Position numbers and translations under genes: made by a program. The notes below the pieces were generated by a model. That model was not told the origin of the DNA. It saw only the letters and a list, made by a program, of their open reading frames with translations, and made no database searches. A stretch of 64,000 bases of DNA from Clostridiales bacterium (GTDB lineage Bacteria > Bacillota > Clostridia > Oscillospirales > Acutalibacteraceae), in assembly GCA_019415945.1 (NCBI GenBank), contig DXYF01000028.1, forward strand, positions 62,001 to 126,000, written 5' to 3'. Positions 7,991-16,109 of the stretch are shown piece after piece (position 1 is the stretch's first letter; each line of letters opens with the position of its first letter).

Positions 7991-8773
7991 ATGGTTACTC
8001 TCACGAGCAAGGATAACAGTAATATAAAGAATACGATAAAGTTAAAAAACAGCTCTCGCTACAGACGGCAGACAGGTTTGTTTATTGCCGAGGGTTTGCG
8101 TATTTGTTTTGACGCAATGCTCAGCAATGCAGTAATTGAAACGCTGTTTGTTACTGAAAAAGCCATTAAAAAATTTCCGGATAAGTTTAATAAGTTAAAA
8201 GATTATTCTAAAAAAACCTTTGTTGTTACAGATAAAATATTTGAACTTATCAGTGATACGGAAAATTCCCAAGGTGTTTTATGCATTATAAAAGCACTTG
8301 ACAAAATTAACGAGTTTGATACAATTAAAAAGAATGGGAAGTTTCTTGCTCTCGATAATTTGCAGGATCCTAACAATTTGGGGACGATTTTGCGTTCTGC
8401 CGAAGCGTTCGGGATTGATTGCATAGTTATGTCAAGCGATTGCTGTGATATCTACAGCCCAAAGGTTGTAAGAGGCAGCATGGGTGCGATATTCAGGATT
8501 CCGTTTATCATTTGCAGCAGTATTGAATCGTTTTTGTCTGAAAATTCCGATTTAAATTCATATGCCGCTGTTATAGATGAGAACGCGTTGTCTGTTAATG
8601 AAATGAATTTTGACGCTCCCTGCATTGCCGTAATTGGAAACGAGGGCAACGGCTTAAAGCAAAATACTATTGATGCTTGTGATAATAAAATTACAATTCC
8701 CATGTCAGGCAATGCCGAATCGCTCAATGCTTCGGTTGCAGCCTCAATAATTATTTGGGAAATGATTAAATGA
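7991..8773 (+). CDS. TrmH/SpoU-family RNA 2'-O-methyltransferase
   Basis: 260 aa. An N-terminal substrate-binding region (~1-100) is followed by a SpoU methyltransferase domain with the three knot motifs: LDNLQDPNNLGTILRSAEAFG-type motif 1 near residue 120, GNEGNGLK near 218, and IPMSGNAESLNASVAAS near the end. These proteins methylate ribose 2'-OH in tRNA or rRNA using S-adenosylmethionine. The exact target is not deducible. A TrmH gene directly after rplT is a common Firmicutes arrangement. GGAGAAAG precedes the start. Its stop overlaps the dprA start (ATGA). Confidence 0.88.
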   Translation: MVTLTSKDNSNIKNTIKLKNSSRYRRQTGLFIAEGLRICFDAMLSNAVIETLFVTEKAIKKFPDKFNKLKDYSKKTFVVTDKIFELISDTENSQGVLCIIKALDKINEFDTIKKNGKFLALDNLQDPNNLGTILRSAEAFGIDCIVMSSDCCDIYSPKVVRGSMGAIFRIPFIICSSIESFLSENSDLNSYAAVIDENALSVNEMNFDAPCIAVIGNEGNGLKQNTIDACDNKITIPMSGNAESLNASVAASIIIWEMIK

Positions 8774-10008
8774 TTTCTGTAAACTCGAAATACTGGATTT
8801 GGATAACTCAGGCACTGGGCTATAATACATTAAAGGTAAAAAAGCTTGCAAACCTGTATTCCGATATAACAAAATTTTATAACGGCGGTAAATACGAGTG
8901 GCGTTTATGCGGTATTTTATCCGATAACGATATTGCAAAACTCTCTAAATACACGCTCGATGACGCTCAAAAAATACTTGACAGATGTATAGAGCTTAAT
9001 TATTCCGTTATTGCTATTGATGACAGCTCATATCCGCTGTGCCTTTTTAATATTGATACGCCGCCCGCAGTTATCTATGTAAGCGGTAAACTGCCCGATG
9101 TTGATAACAGGCTTACCATCGGTGTTGTCGGTACACGAACAGCAACAAGCTATGGCCTTAGAAATTCATATAAAATTGCATATGCTCTTTCAAAATACGG
9201 AGTTACAGTTGTGAGCGGAGGTGCACTCGGAGTTGACTGTGCATCTCATCGCGGAGTTCTTGCAGCCGACGGTGTTACAATTTGTGTCAGAGGCTGCGGA
9301 ATAAACTATAATTATCTTCGTGAGAATGCTCAAATGAGACAGTCCATTACCAAAAGGGGTGCCGTGATTTCGGAATATCCGCCCGACGAAGCTCCGAGAA
9401 ATTATTATTTCCCCGCAAGAAACAGAATAATAGCCGCACTTTCAGACGGCGTGCTCGTTATTGAGGCAGGCTCTAAAAGCGGCTCGTTGATTACTGTAAA
9501 TCTTGCTCTTGATCAGGGTAAGGAGGTCTTTGCACTTCTCGGAAACAACAGCCCGCAAAACGAAGGCTCAAACAACAGAATTAAAGAGGGTTCAGCAATC
9601 CCGATTACTGATTTTATGGATATACTCAATGCCTTTGATAATCTTTATGCGACTGACGGCGAGGTGGATTTTGACAATATTTCATTAAGCGATATAGAAG
9701 CGATTCCCGTCAAAGGCAAAAACAGTGTAAAATATAAACCGAAAATAATTAAAAATCAAAATAAACCCGAAGATAAAATAGAAAATATTATTGACGAGCC
9801 TGATAATAAGGCTTGTCACAAAAAAGATTTAGATTTGAATGATACCGCTCAAAAAGTTTATGAATACATAACTTGTGAGCCTGTACATATAGATAAAATA
9901 TCAAGTGATTTGGGAATTCCCGTGTTCAAGGTTTTGGCTGCTTTAACCGAGCTTGAAATGAAAAATCTTGTAACAGCTTTACAGGGAAGAAGATACATTC
10001 TTAAATAA
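8770..10008 (+). CDS. dprA: DNA processing protein DprA
   Basis: 412 aa. The Rossmann-like DprA core carries GVVGTRTATSYG and VSGGALGVDCASHRG (residues ~115-165). A C-terminal winged-helix domain follows at ~350-412 after a Lys/Asp-rich linker. DprA loads RecA onto incoming single-stranded DNA in transformation and is widespread even in bacteria not known to be competent. Start at ATG 8770, overlapping the trmH-family stop by 4 bp. It is followed 13 bp later by topA, the usual dprA-topA pairing. Confidence 0.93.
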   Translation: MISVNSKYWIWITQALGYNTLKVKKLANLYSDITKFYNGGKYEWRLCGILSDNDIAKLSKYTLDDAQKILDRCIELNYSVIAIDDSSYPLCLFNIDTPPAVIYVSGKLPDVDNRLTIGVVGTRTATSYGLRNSYKIAYALSKYGVTVVSGGALGVDCASHRGVLAADGVTICVRGCGINYNYLRENAQMRQSITKRGAVISEYPPDEAPRNYYFPARNRIIAALSDGVLVIEAGSKSGSLITVNLALDQGKEVFALLGNNSPQNEGSNNRIKEGSAIPITDFMDILNAFDNLYATDGEVDFDNISLSDIEAIPVKGKNSVKYKPKIIKNQNKPEDKIENIIDEPDNKACHKKDLDLNDTAQKVYEYITCEPVHIDKISSDLGIPVFKVLAALTELEMKNLVTALQGRRYILK

Positions 10009-10021
10009 CCGGAGGTCAGAA

Positions 10022-12112
10022 ATGTCAGATTTGGTAATTGTGGAGTCACCCGCAAAAGCTAAAACAATTAAAAAATATTTGGGAAGCAACTTCGATGTAG
10101 TGGCTTCGATGGGACATGTTCGTGATTTGCCTAAAGCAAGGCTCAGCGTAGATATAAAAAACAATTTTACTCCTAAATACGAAATAATAAAAGGAAAAGA
10201 AAAGCTTGTAAAAGAGCTTAAAAGTCTTGCAAGTGAAAGTGATAATATTTATCTTGCTACCGACCCTGACCGTGAGGGAGAGGCAATTTCGTGGCATCTT
10301 GCGTATATACTTGATTTGCCCGAGAATTACTCAAAGCGTGTTGAGTTTAATGAGATAACAAAGTCGGGAGTGCAAAAAGGAATGGATAATCCCCGTTCCA
10401 TTAATATCGACCTTGTAAACGCTCAGCAGGCAAGAAGAATTCTTGACAGGCTTGTAGGTTATAAGCTAAGCCCGTTTATTTCTCAGAAAATTCGCAGGGG
10501 TCTGTCGGCAGGACGCGTTCAGTCTGTAGCCGTACGAATTATCGTTGACAGAGAGGAAGAAATAAGAAAGTTTAAGCCGGAGGAATACTGGACTATTGAC
10601 GCAAAATTTATTCCCAAAGGAAGCAGAAAAACTTTTTCGGCAAGCCTTCATTCCGATGCAAACGGTAAAATCAAAATACAGAATCGTGAACAGGCTGACA
10701 AAATAGAAGAAGATTTAAAAGACGCCGAATATAAGATTACAAAGGTAAGACACGGCACTCGCAAAAAATCTCCTGCACCGCCGTTTATAACATCAACCTT
10801 ACAGCAGGAAGCTTCGAGAAAACTGGGATTCCAGTCAAGACGAACAATGAAGGTTGCTCAGGAGCTGTACGAGGGCGTTGAAATTCAGGGTATGGGTGCA
10901 ACCGGTCTTATAACATATATGAGAACAGACTCGCTAAGAATTTCAAATGTGGCTTTGGAAGAGGCAACAAAATTCATTGCCTCCGAGTACGGTAATGAAT
11001 ATCTGCCGAGCAAGCCGAGGGTTTTCAAGTCGAGAAATAACGCACAAGACGGCCATGAAGCTATAAGACCTTCAATGCCTAACCTTGCTCCCGATAAAAT
11101 TAAGGACAGTTTAACATCAGACCAATATAAGCTTTACAAGCTTATATGGAACAGATTTACTGCGTCGCAAATGGCTGATTGTATTCAAAAAACAACTCAG
11201 GCAGATATTGTGGCAAACGGATATATCTTTAAGGCTTCGGGGTATTATGTAGATTTTCCCGGATTTACGGTGCTCTATGTAGAGGGCAAGGATGAGGAGG
11301 AGGAAAAAGCTTCCCAGCTTCCGCCTCTTGAAAAGGATATGCCTGTTAAATGCAAGGAGCTTAAAAAGAATCAGCATTTTACGCAGCCGCCTGCCCGATA
11401 TACCGAGGCGTCTCTCATAAAAGCACTTGAGGAATACGGTATAGGCAGACCGTCTACTTATGCCGCTACGATAACTACGATAACAAGCCGAGAATATGTA
11501 AAGCGTGAGGCAAAGTCCCTTGTGCCTACAGAGCTTGGTGAGGCAACTACTAAGCTTATGAAGGAAAGATTTCCTAAAATTGTAAATGTTAAGTTTACTG
11601 CGGGAATGGAAGAAGATTTGGATAAGGTTGAAAAAGGCGAAGAAGAATGGGTTGAACTTCTTAAGGACTTTTACGGAGATTTTGAAACGACGCTGAAAAC
11701 GGCAAAAACCGAAATGGAAGGTCAGAAAATCCGTCTTAAGGAAGATGAAACCGATATAATCTGCGAAAAATGCGGAAGAAAAATGGTAGTCAAGGTAGGG
11801 CGATTCGGCAAATTTATAGCTTGTCCGGGTTATCCCGAATGTAAAAATACCAAAAAATTTGTTGAGAAAGCCGGCGTAACCTGCCCAAAGTGCGGCGGTG
11901 ATGTTATTGTAAAGCGTACAAAGACAAAGCGTGAATTTTACGGATGCTCAAATTATCCCGACTGTGATTTTGTCAGCTGGAACGAGCCGGTAAACGAAAG
12001 ATGTCCGCAGTGCGGAGAAATTCTCTATAAGAAAAAAGGCAAAAAGCCTGTTTTGTTCTGTGCAAAAGAAGGCTGCGGATTTACCAAAACTTTAACAACG
12101 GAAGATAAGTAA
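10022..12112 (+). CDS. topA: DNA topoisomerase I
   Basis: 696 aa, type IA topoisomerase that relaxes negative supercoils. The TOPRIM domain opens with VIVESPAKAKTI and includes TDPDREGEAISWHL (residues ~80-93). The catalytic Tyr is Tyr299 in ITYMRTDS. The C-terminus has three topoisomerase zinc ribbons: two complete four-Cys units, then a third shorter unit ending in CAKEGCGF. CGGAGG precedes the start. Its stop shares one base with the trmFO start (TAATG), so the two are probably coupled. Confidence 0.97.
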   Translation: MSDLVIVESPAKAKTIKKYLGSNFDVVASMGHVRDLPKARLSVDIKNNFTPKYEIIKGKEKLVKELKSLASESDNIYLATDPDREGEAISWHLAYILDLPENYSKRVEFNEITKSGVQKGMDNPRSINIDLVNAQQARRILDRLVGYKLSPFISQKIRRGLSAGRVQSVAVRIIVDREEEIRKFKPEEYWTIDAKFIPKGSRKTFSASLHSDANGKIKIQNREQADKIEEDLKDAEYKITKVRHGTRKKSPAPPFITSTLQQEASRKLGFQSRRTMKVAQELYEGVEIQGMGATGLITYMRTDSLRISNVALEEATKFIASEYGNEYLPSKPRVFKSRNNAQDGHEAIRPSMPNLAPDKIKDSLTSDQYKLYKLIWNRFTASQMADCIQKTTQADIVANGYIFKASGYYVDFPGFTVLYVEGKDEEEEKASQLPPLEKDMPVKCKELKKNQHFTQPPARYTEASLIKALEEYGIGRPSTYAATITTITSREYVKREAKSLVPTELGEATTKLMKERFPKIVNVKFTAGMEEDLDKVEKGEEEWVELLKDFYGDFETTLKTAKTEMEGQKIRLKEDETDIICEKCGRKMVVKVGRFGKFIACPGYPECKNTKKFVEKAGVTCPKCGGDVIVKRTKTKREFYGCSNYPDCDFVSWNEPVNERCPQCGEILYKKKGKKPVLFCAKEGCGFTKTLTTEDK

Positions 12113-13422
12113 TGTATATTAATGTAATCGGAGCCGGTCTTGCAGGTTGTGAGGCGGCAATGCAAATAGCTAAACGGGGAGTTAAGGTTCGCCTTTATGA
12201 AATGAAACCTTTAAAGAAATCGCCAGCCCATCATACCGATTATTTCGGAGAGCTTGTTTGTTCAAATTCTCTAAAAGCAATGAGAATAGAAAGTGCGGCA
12301 GGTCTTCTGAAGGAAGAAATGCGTAGGCTTGATTCCTTTTTGATGAAATGTGCAGATAAATGCCGAGTTCCTGCAGGCGGTGCACTGGCTGTTGACAGAG
12401 ATATTTTTGCAAAGCTTGTAACGGAGGGAATAAAATCAAATCCCGATATTGAGGTTATTTCAGAAGAGGTATGCGAAATACCCGATGATGCAATCACTGT
12501 CATTGCTTCGGGACCGCTAACATCGGAGCCGCTGTCTGCCGCAATAAAAAATATCGTAGGCGATTCCCTGTCTTTCTTTGATGCGGCAGCACCGATAGTG
12601 ACTGCCGAAAGTATTGATATGGAGTATGCTTTTTGTGCTTCTCGGTATGAGCGAGGCGGCGAAGACGACTATATCAACTGCCCTATGAACAAGGCAGAGT
12701 ATGAAATATTTTATCAAGCTCTTGTTAGTGCGGAGAGAGCACCTTTGCATGATTTTGATGTAAGCAATCCAAATGTGTATGAGGGCTGTATGCCTGTTGA
12801 GGTTATGGCACAGCGAGGAGAGGGAACGCTTCGTTTCGGTCCTATGAAGCCTGTCGGTCTTGTAAATCCCAAAACAGGTCACAGACCATGGGCTGTTTTG
12901 CAGCTTCGCAAGGAAAATTCAGCGGGAACGATGTATAACCTCGTCGGATTTCAGACAAATCTGAAATTCCCCGAGCAGAAGAGAGTTTTTTCTTTGATTC
13001 CTGCTCTTCACAACGCTGATTTTGTTCGTTACGGAGTAATGCACAGAAATACTTTTATTTGTTCGCCAAAAGTGCTTAACGCTGATTATTCTGTAAAAGA
13101 AAATAAAAAACTTTTTTTCGCAGGACAAATTACAGGTATTGAGGGTTATATGGAATCGGCGTGTTCAGGTATTGTTGCAGGAATCAATGCTTACAGAACC
13201 TTAACGGGAAAGCAGACGCTTGTGTTTCCGCCTGATACAATGATCGGTGCTTTAAGCGGATACATATCTGACCCGACTGTCTCAAAATTTCAGCCTATGG
13301 GTGCAAATTTCGGCGTATTGCCTGAGCTTGAAAATAAACCGCGAGATAAAAAAGAGAGAGCTGCAAGGTATTCAAGCCGTGCATTGCTTTCCATGGATAA
13401 ATATATAAAAGATAATTTATAG
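12112..13422 (+). CDS. trmFO: tRNA (uracil-54-C5)-methyltransferase, folate-dependent
   Basis: 436 aa. TrmFO makes ribothymidine-54 in the T-loop of tRNA using methylenetetrahydrofolate and FAD, instead of the SAM-dependent TrmA. The N-terminal FAD motif is VIGAGLAGCEAA (residues 3-14), followed by the family segments YFGELVCSNSLKA and PAGGALAVDRD. The C-terminal FAGQITGIEGY segment and the ASGPLTS motif are also characteristic. The topA-trmFO order is typical of Firmicutes. It starts inside the topA stop codon and relies on coupling or on upstream AAG-rich sequence for ribosome binding. Confidence 0.95.
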   Translation: MYINVIGAGLAGCEAAMQIAKRGVKVRLYEMKPLKKSPAHHTDYFGELVCSNSLKAMRIESAAGLLKEEMRRLDSFLMKCADKCRVPAGGALAVDRDIFAKLVTEGIKSNPDIEVISEEVCEIPDDAITVIASGPLTSEPLSAAIKNIVGDSLSFFDAAAPIVTAESIDMEYAFCASRYERGGEDDYINCPMNKAEYEIFYQALVSAERAPLHDFDVSNPNVYEGCMPVEVMAQRGEGTLRFGPMKPVGLVNPKTGHRPWAVLQLRKENSAGTMYNLVGFQTNLKFPEQKRVFSLIPALHNADFVRYGVMHRNTFICSPKVLNADYSVKENKKLFFAGQITGIEGYMESACSGIVAGINAYRTLTGKQTLVFPPDTMIGALSGYISDPTVSKFQPMGANFGVLPELENKPRDKKERAARYSSRALLSMDKYIKDNL

Positions 13423-13438
13423 GTTTAAGAGGTTTAAA

Positions 13439-14419
13439 ATGAAGATTATTGTTGATGCTTTTGGAGGAGATAACGCTCCTCTTGAAATAATCAAAGGATG
13501 TGCTCAAGCTGTCAGCGATTTCGGCGTTGATATTATTTTGACGGGAAAAGAAGAAGTAATCAAATCTGTTGCTGACGAAAATTCAATATCTTTAAATAAA
13601 ATCGAAATTGTAAACTGTGAAGAACAAATTACAATGGACGACAGTGCAGATGCCGTTTTAAAAACCAAAAAAGACAGCTCAATGGCTGTGGGCTTGAAAC
13701 TCTTAAACGAGGGAGCAGGACAGGCTTTTATAAGTGCGGGCAACAGCGGTGCTTTGTGTATGGGAGCTACTCTTGCCATAAAGAGAATTAAAGGTATAAA
13801 ACGCCCGGCGTTTGCCCCCGTACTGCCTTCGGAAAGCGGATTTTTTATGCTTATGGACGGCGGTGCAAATATTGATTGCAGACCGGAAATGCTTTATCAG
13901 TTTGCGTTAATGGGTTCTGTGTATATGGAAAAGGTTATGGGCGTTAATAAACCGAGAATCGGCCTTGCAAATGTCGGCACGGAGGACCACAAGGGAACGG
14001 AGCTGTACAGAAACGCACATGAACTTTTAAAGGACAGCAACCTTAACTTTATCGGCAACATTGAGGGCAGAGATATTCCCAAGGGTATTTGCGATGTTGT
14101 GGTATGCGACGGATTTACAGGAAATTTAATTTTAAAAACCTACGAAGGCGTTGCGATTACGCTTATGAAACAAATTAAGCATATGTTTACAAACGGCGTA
14201 AAAGGAAAGCTTGCGGCTTCGCTTGTAATGAAAGATATTAAATTTATGAAAAATCATTTTAATTACAATGCTTACGGCGGTGCACCTATACTCGGTACTT
14301 CAAAGCCTGTTTTTAAGGCTCACGGGGATTCTAAGGCTGTAACAATGAAAAATGCAATAAAGCTGTCTATGGACTATGTTAATGCAAAAGCGATTCAAGA
14401 GATTTCATCGGCAATTTGA
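13439..14419 (+). CDS. plsX: Phosphate acyltransferase PlsX
   Basis: 326 aa. PlsX converts acyl-ACP to acyl-phosphate, the donor used by PlsY in phosphatidic acid synthesis. It opens with the family's VDAFGGDNAPLEI and has SAGNSGALCMGATL near residue 100, GPFLLMDGGAN-like FMLMDGGANID near 140, and VCDGFTGNLILKTYEG near 225. AAGAGG precedes the start. It is followed directly by rnc; the small acpP gene often found between plsX and rnc in Firmicutes is missing here. Confidence 0.95.
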   Translation: MKIIVDAFGGDNAPLEIIKGCAQAVSDFGVDIILTGKEEVIKSVADENSISLNKIEIVNCEEQITMDDSADAVLKTKKDSSMAVGLKLLNEGAGQAFISAGNSGALCMGATLAIKRIKGIKRPAFAPVLPSESGFFMLMDGGANIDCRPEMLYQFALMGSVYMEKVMGVNKPRIGLANVGTEDHKGTELYRNAHELLKDSNLNFIGNIEGRDIPKGICDVVVCDGFTGNLILKTYEGVAITLMKQIKHMFTNGVKGKLAASLVMKDIKFMKNHFNYNAYGGAPILGTSKPVFKAHGDSKAVTMKNAIKLSMDYVNAKAIQEISSAI

Positions 14420-14436
14420 TTTTCAGGAGAATATAT

Positions 14437-15114
14437 ATGAATGATTTACAGGATAAGATAGGGTATCATTTTAAAAACATTGCATTGCTTAACGAGGCTC
14501 TTACTCATTCGTCTTATGCAAACGAGCATAAGGCAAAGCATATAAAATACAACGAAAGACTTGAGTTTCTGGGGGACGCCGTGCTGTCTATCGTGGTATC
14601 TGATTATATTTTTAAAAATTGCCCGCAGCTTCCCGAGGGAGAGCTTACAAAGCTTCGTGCATCGTTAGTTTGTGAAAAATCTCTTTACCAGTTTGCTAAA
14701 AAAATAAATCTCGGCAGTTATATACTTTTGAGCAAGGGAGAAAGAAACAACGGCGGTGACGACCGTGCTTCCATACTTGCAGATGCATTTGAGGCGTTAA
14801 TAGCCGCTATATACATTGACGGCGGATTTTCTGCGGCTTCAAAGCATATTCTTAATTTTGTGATACCCGAAATTAAGAATTCAAAAAACAGAAAAAGTAA
14901 TGATTATAAAACTACTTTGCAGGAGATTATTCAAAAAAACCCCGGTGAAATGCTTGAATATGTGCTTGTAAGCGAAAGCGGACCCGACCACAATAAGCAT
15001 TTTGTGTCTGAGGTTCATTTAAACAGTAATGTTATCGGCAAGGGCGGCGGCAAGAGCAAAAAAGAAGCCGAACAGCAGGCTGCCCGTCAGGCATTGGAGT
15101 TGATGGGGTATTAA
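14437..15114 (+). CDS. rnc: Ribonuclease III
   Basis: 225 aa. The endonuclease domain has the signature ERLEFLGDAVLS near residue 45 and DAFEALIAAIYIDGG near 118; a double-stranded RNA-binding domain fills the last ~70 residues and ends ...KSKKEAEQQAARQALELMGY. It cleaves double-stranded RNA, including rRNA precursors. The ATG at 14437 has CAGGAGA upstream; an in-frame TTG at 14416 overlaps the plsX stop and is less likely. Part of a plsX-rnc-(radical SAM)-smc-ftsY block. The next gene appears to begin inside its stop codon. Confidence 0.95.
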   Translation: MNDLQDKIGYHFKNIALLNEALTHSSYANEHKAKHIKYNERLEFLGDAVLSIVVSDYIFKNCPQLPEGELTKLRASLVCEKSLYQFAKKINLGSYILLSKGERNNGGDDRASILADAFEALIAAIYIDGGFSAASKHILNFVIPEIKNSKNRKSNDYKTTLQEIIQKNPGEMLEYVLVSESGPDHNKHFVSEVHLNSNVIGKGGGKSKKEAEQQAARQALELMGY

Positions 15115-16099
15115 ACACGGCAACATTTCAATTTTTATTCCTCATAACGGCTGCCCTCATCAGTGCAGTTTTTGCAATCAAAAAAACATAACAGGTCAAT
15201 CATATCAGCCTGACAGTGACGATGTCAGACAAATTCTCCTTAAAGCCGCAGATGATTTGGGGGATAATGCAAATAATAAAGAAATAGCCTTTTTCGGCGG
15301 CAGCTTTACGGCGATTGACAGGGATTATATGATTTCCCTGCTTGAAGCCGCAAAGCCTTACACAAAAATTTTTTCGGGTGTACGAATATCCACTCGCCCC
15401 GACTGTATTGACAGGGAAGTTTTGGATATACTCAAAAGCTATAATGTTACATCTATTGAGCTTGGTGCTCAGTCAATGAACGACAAGGTGCTATATGCAA
15501 ATGAGCGAGGTCATTGCTGCGACGATGTTATAAATTCTTCACGCTTGATCAAAGAATACGGATTTTCGCTCGGACTTCAGATGATGACGGGTCTTTACAA
15601 GTCAACATACGACTGTGATGTTTCTACTGCCGAGCAGTTTATAAGCCTAAAGCCCGATACCGTCCGAATTTATCCGACTGTTATTATGAAAGATACAAAG
15701 CTTGCACAGCTTTATCAGTCGGGAGAATTTGTGCCGTACAGTCTTGAGAACTCAATAGATTTATGTTCTAAGCTTATATTAATGTTTGAAAATGCAGATA
15801 TAAAAATTATAAGGCTCGGACTTCACTACTCTGACAGTCTTGCAGAAAACAGTGTTTGCGACAATTACCATCCTGCATTTAAGGAACTTTGCGAAAACAG
15901 AATTTTTTATAACCTGTTTATCGAGAAAACAAGAGGTATTGATAAATCCGAGCAATTTTCGGTATATATTAATCAAAAATCACTGTCTAAATTTTACGGA
16001 CAGAAAAAAAGTAATTATAATATGTTTCTGAAAATGGGTTATAAATTTGAAACATACTTTGACAACACACTTGGCAAATACGATTTATACATAAAGTAG
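15110..16099 (+). CDS. Radical SAM protein, Elp3-like, with an apparent ATT start
   Basis: 329 aa if started at ATT 15110. The frame carries a radical SAM cluster CPHQCSFC (Cys15, 19, 22) preceded by the family's IFIPHNG, then FFGGSFTAI, STRPDCID and SIELGAQS, as in Elp3-related radical SAM proteins found between rnc and smc in Clostridia. The upstream in-frame stop is TGA at 15101, and there is no ATG, GTG or TTG before the cluster. The first standard start, TTG 15257, would delete all three cluster cysteines. ATT 15110 aligns with the usual N-terminus (M-K-H) and overlaps the rnc stop (TATTAA), with GGAG about 10 bp upstream, so coupled initiation at ATT is likely. No acetyltransferase domain is present and the substrate is unknown. 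Confidence 0.85.
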   Translation: MKHGNISIFIPHNGCPHQCSFCNQKNITGQSYQPDSDDVRQILLKAADDLGDNANNKEIAFFGGSFTAIDRDYMISLLEAAKPYTKIFSGVRISTRPDCIDREVLDILKSYNVTSIELGAQSMNDKVLYANERGHCCDDVINSSRLIKEYGFSLGLQMMTGLYKSTYDCDVSTAEQFISLKPDTVRIYPTVIMKDTKLAQLYQSGEFVPYSLENSIDLCSKLILMFENADIKIIRLGLHYSDSLAENSVCDNYHPAFKELCENRIFYNLFIEKTRGIDKSEQFSVYINQKSLSKFYGQKKSNYNMFLKMGYKFETYFDNTLGKYDLYIK

Positions 16100-16109
16100 G
16101 GGTATTTTA

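Noticed and set aside
9503..9688. Small plus-strand frame inside dprA
   Set aside because: It overlaps a conserved part of dprA in another frame and shows no independent coding signal.
15257..16099. Shorter radical SAM gene starting at TTG 15257
   Set aside because: It would lack the three iron-sulfur cysteines that the same frame encodes just upstream.
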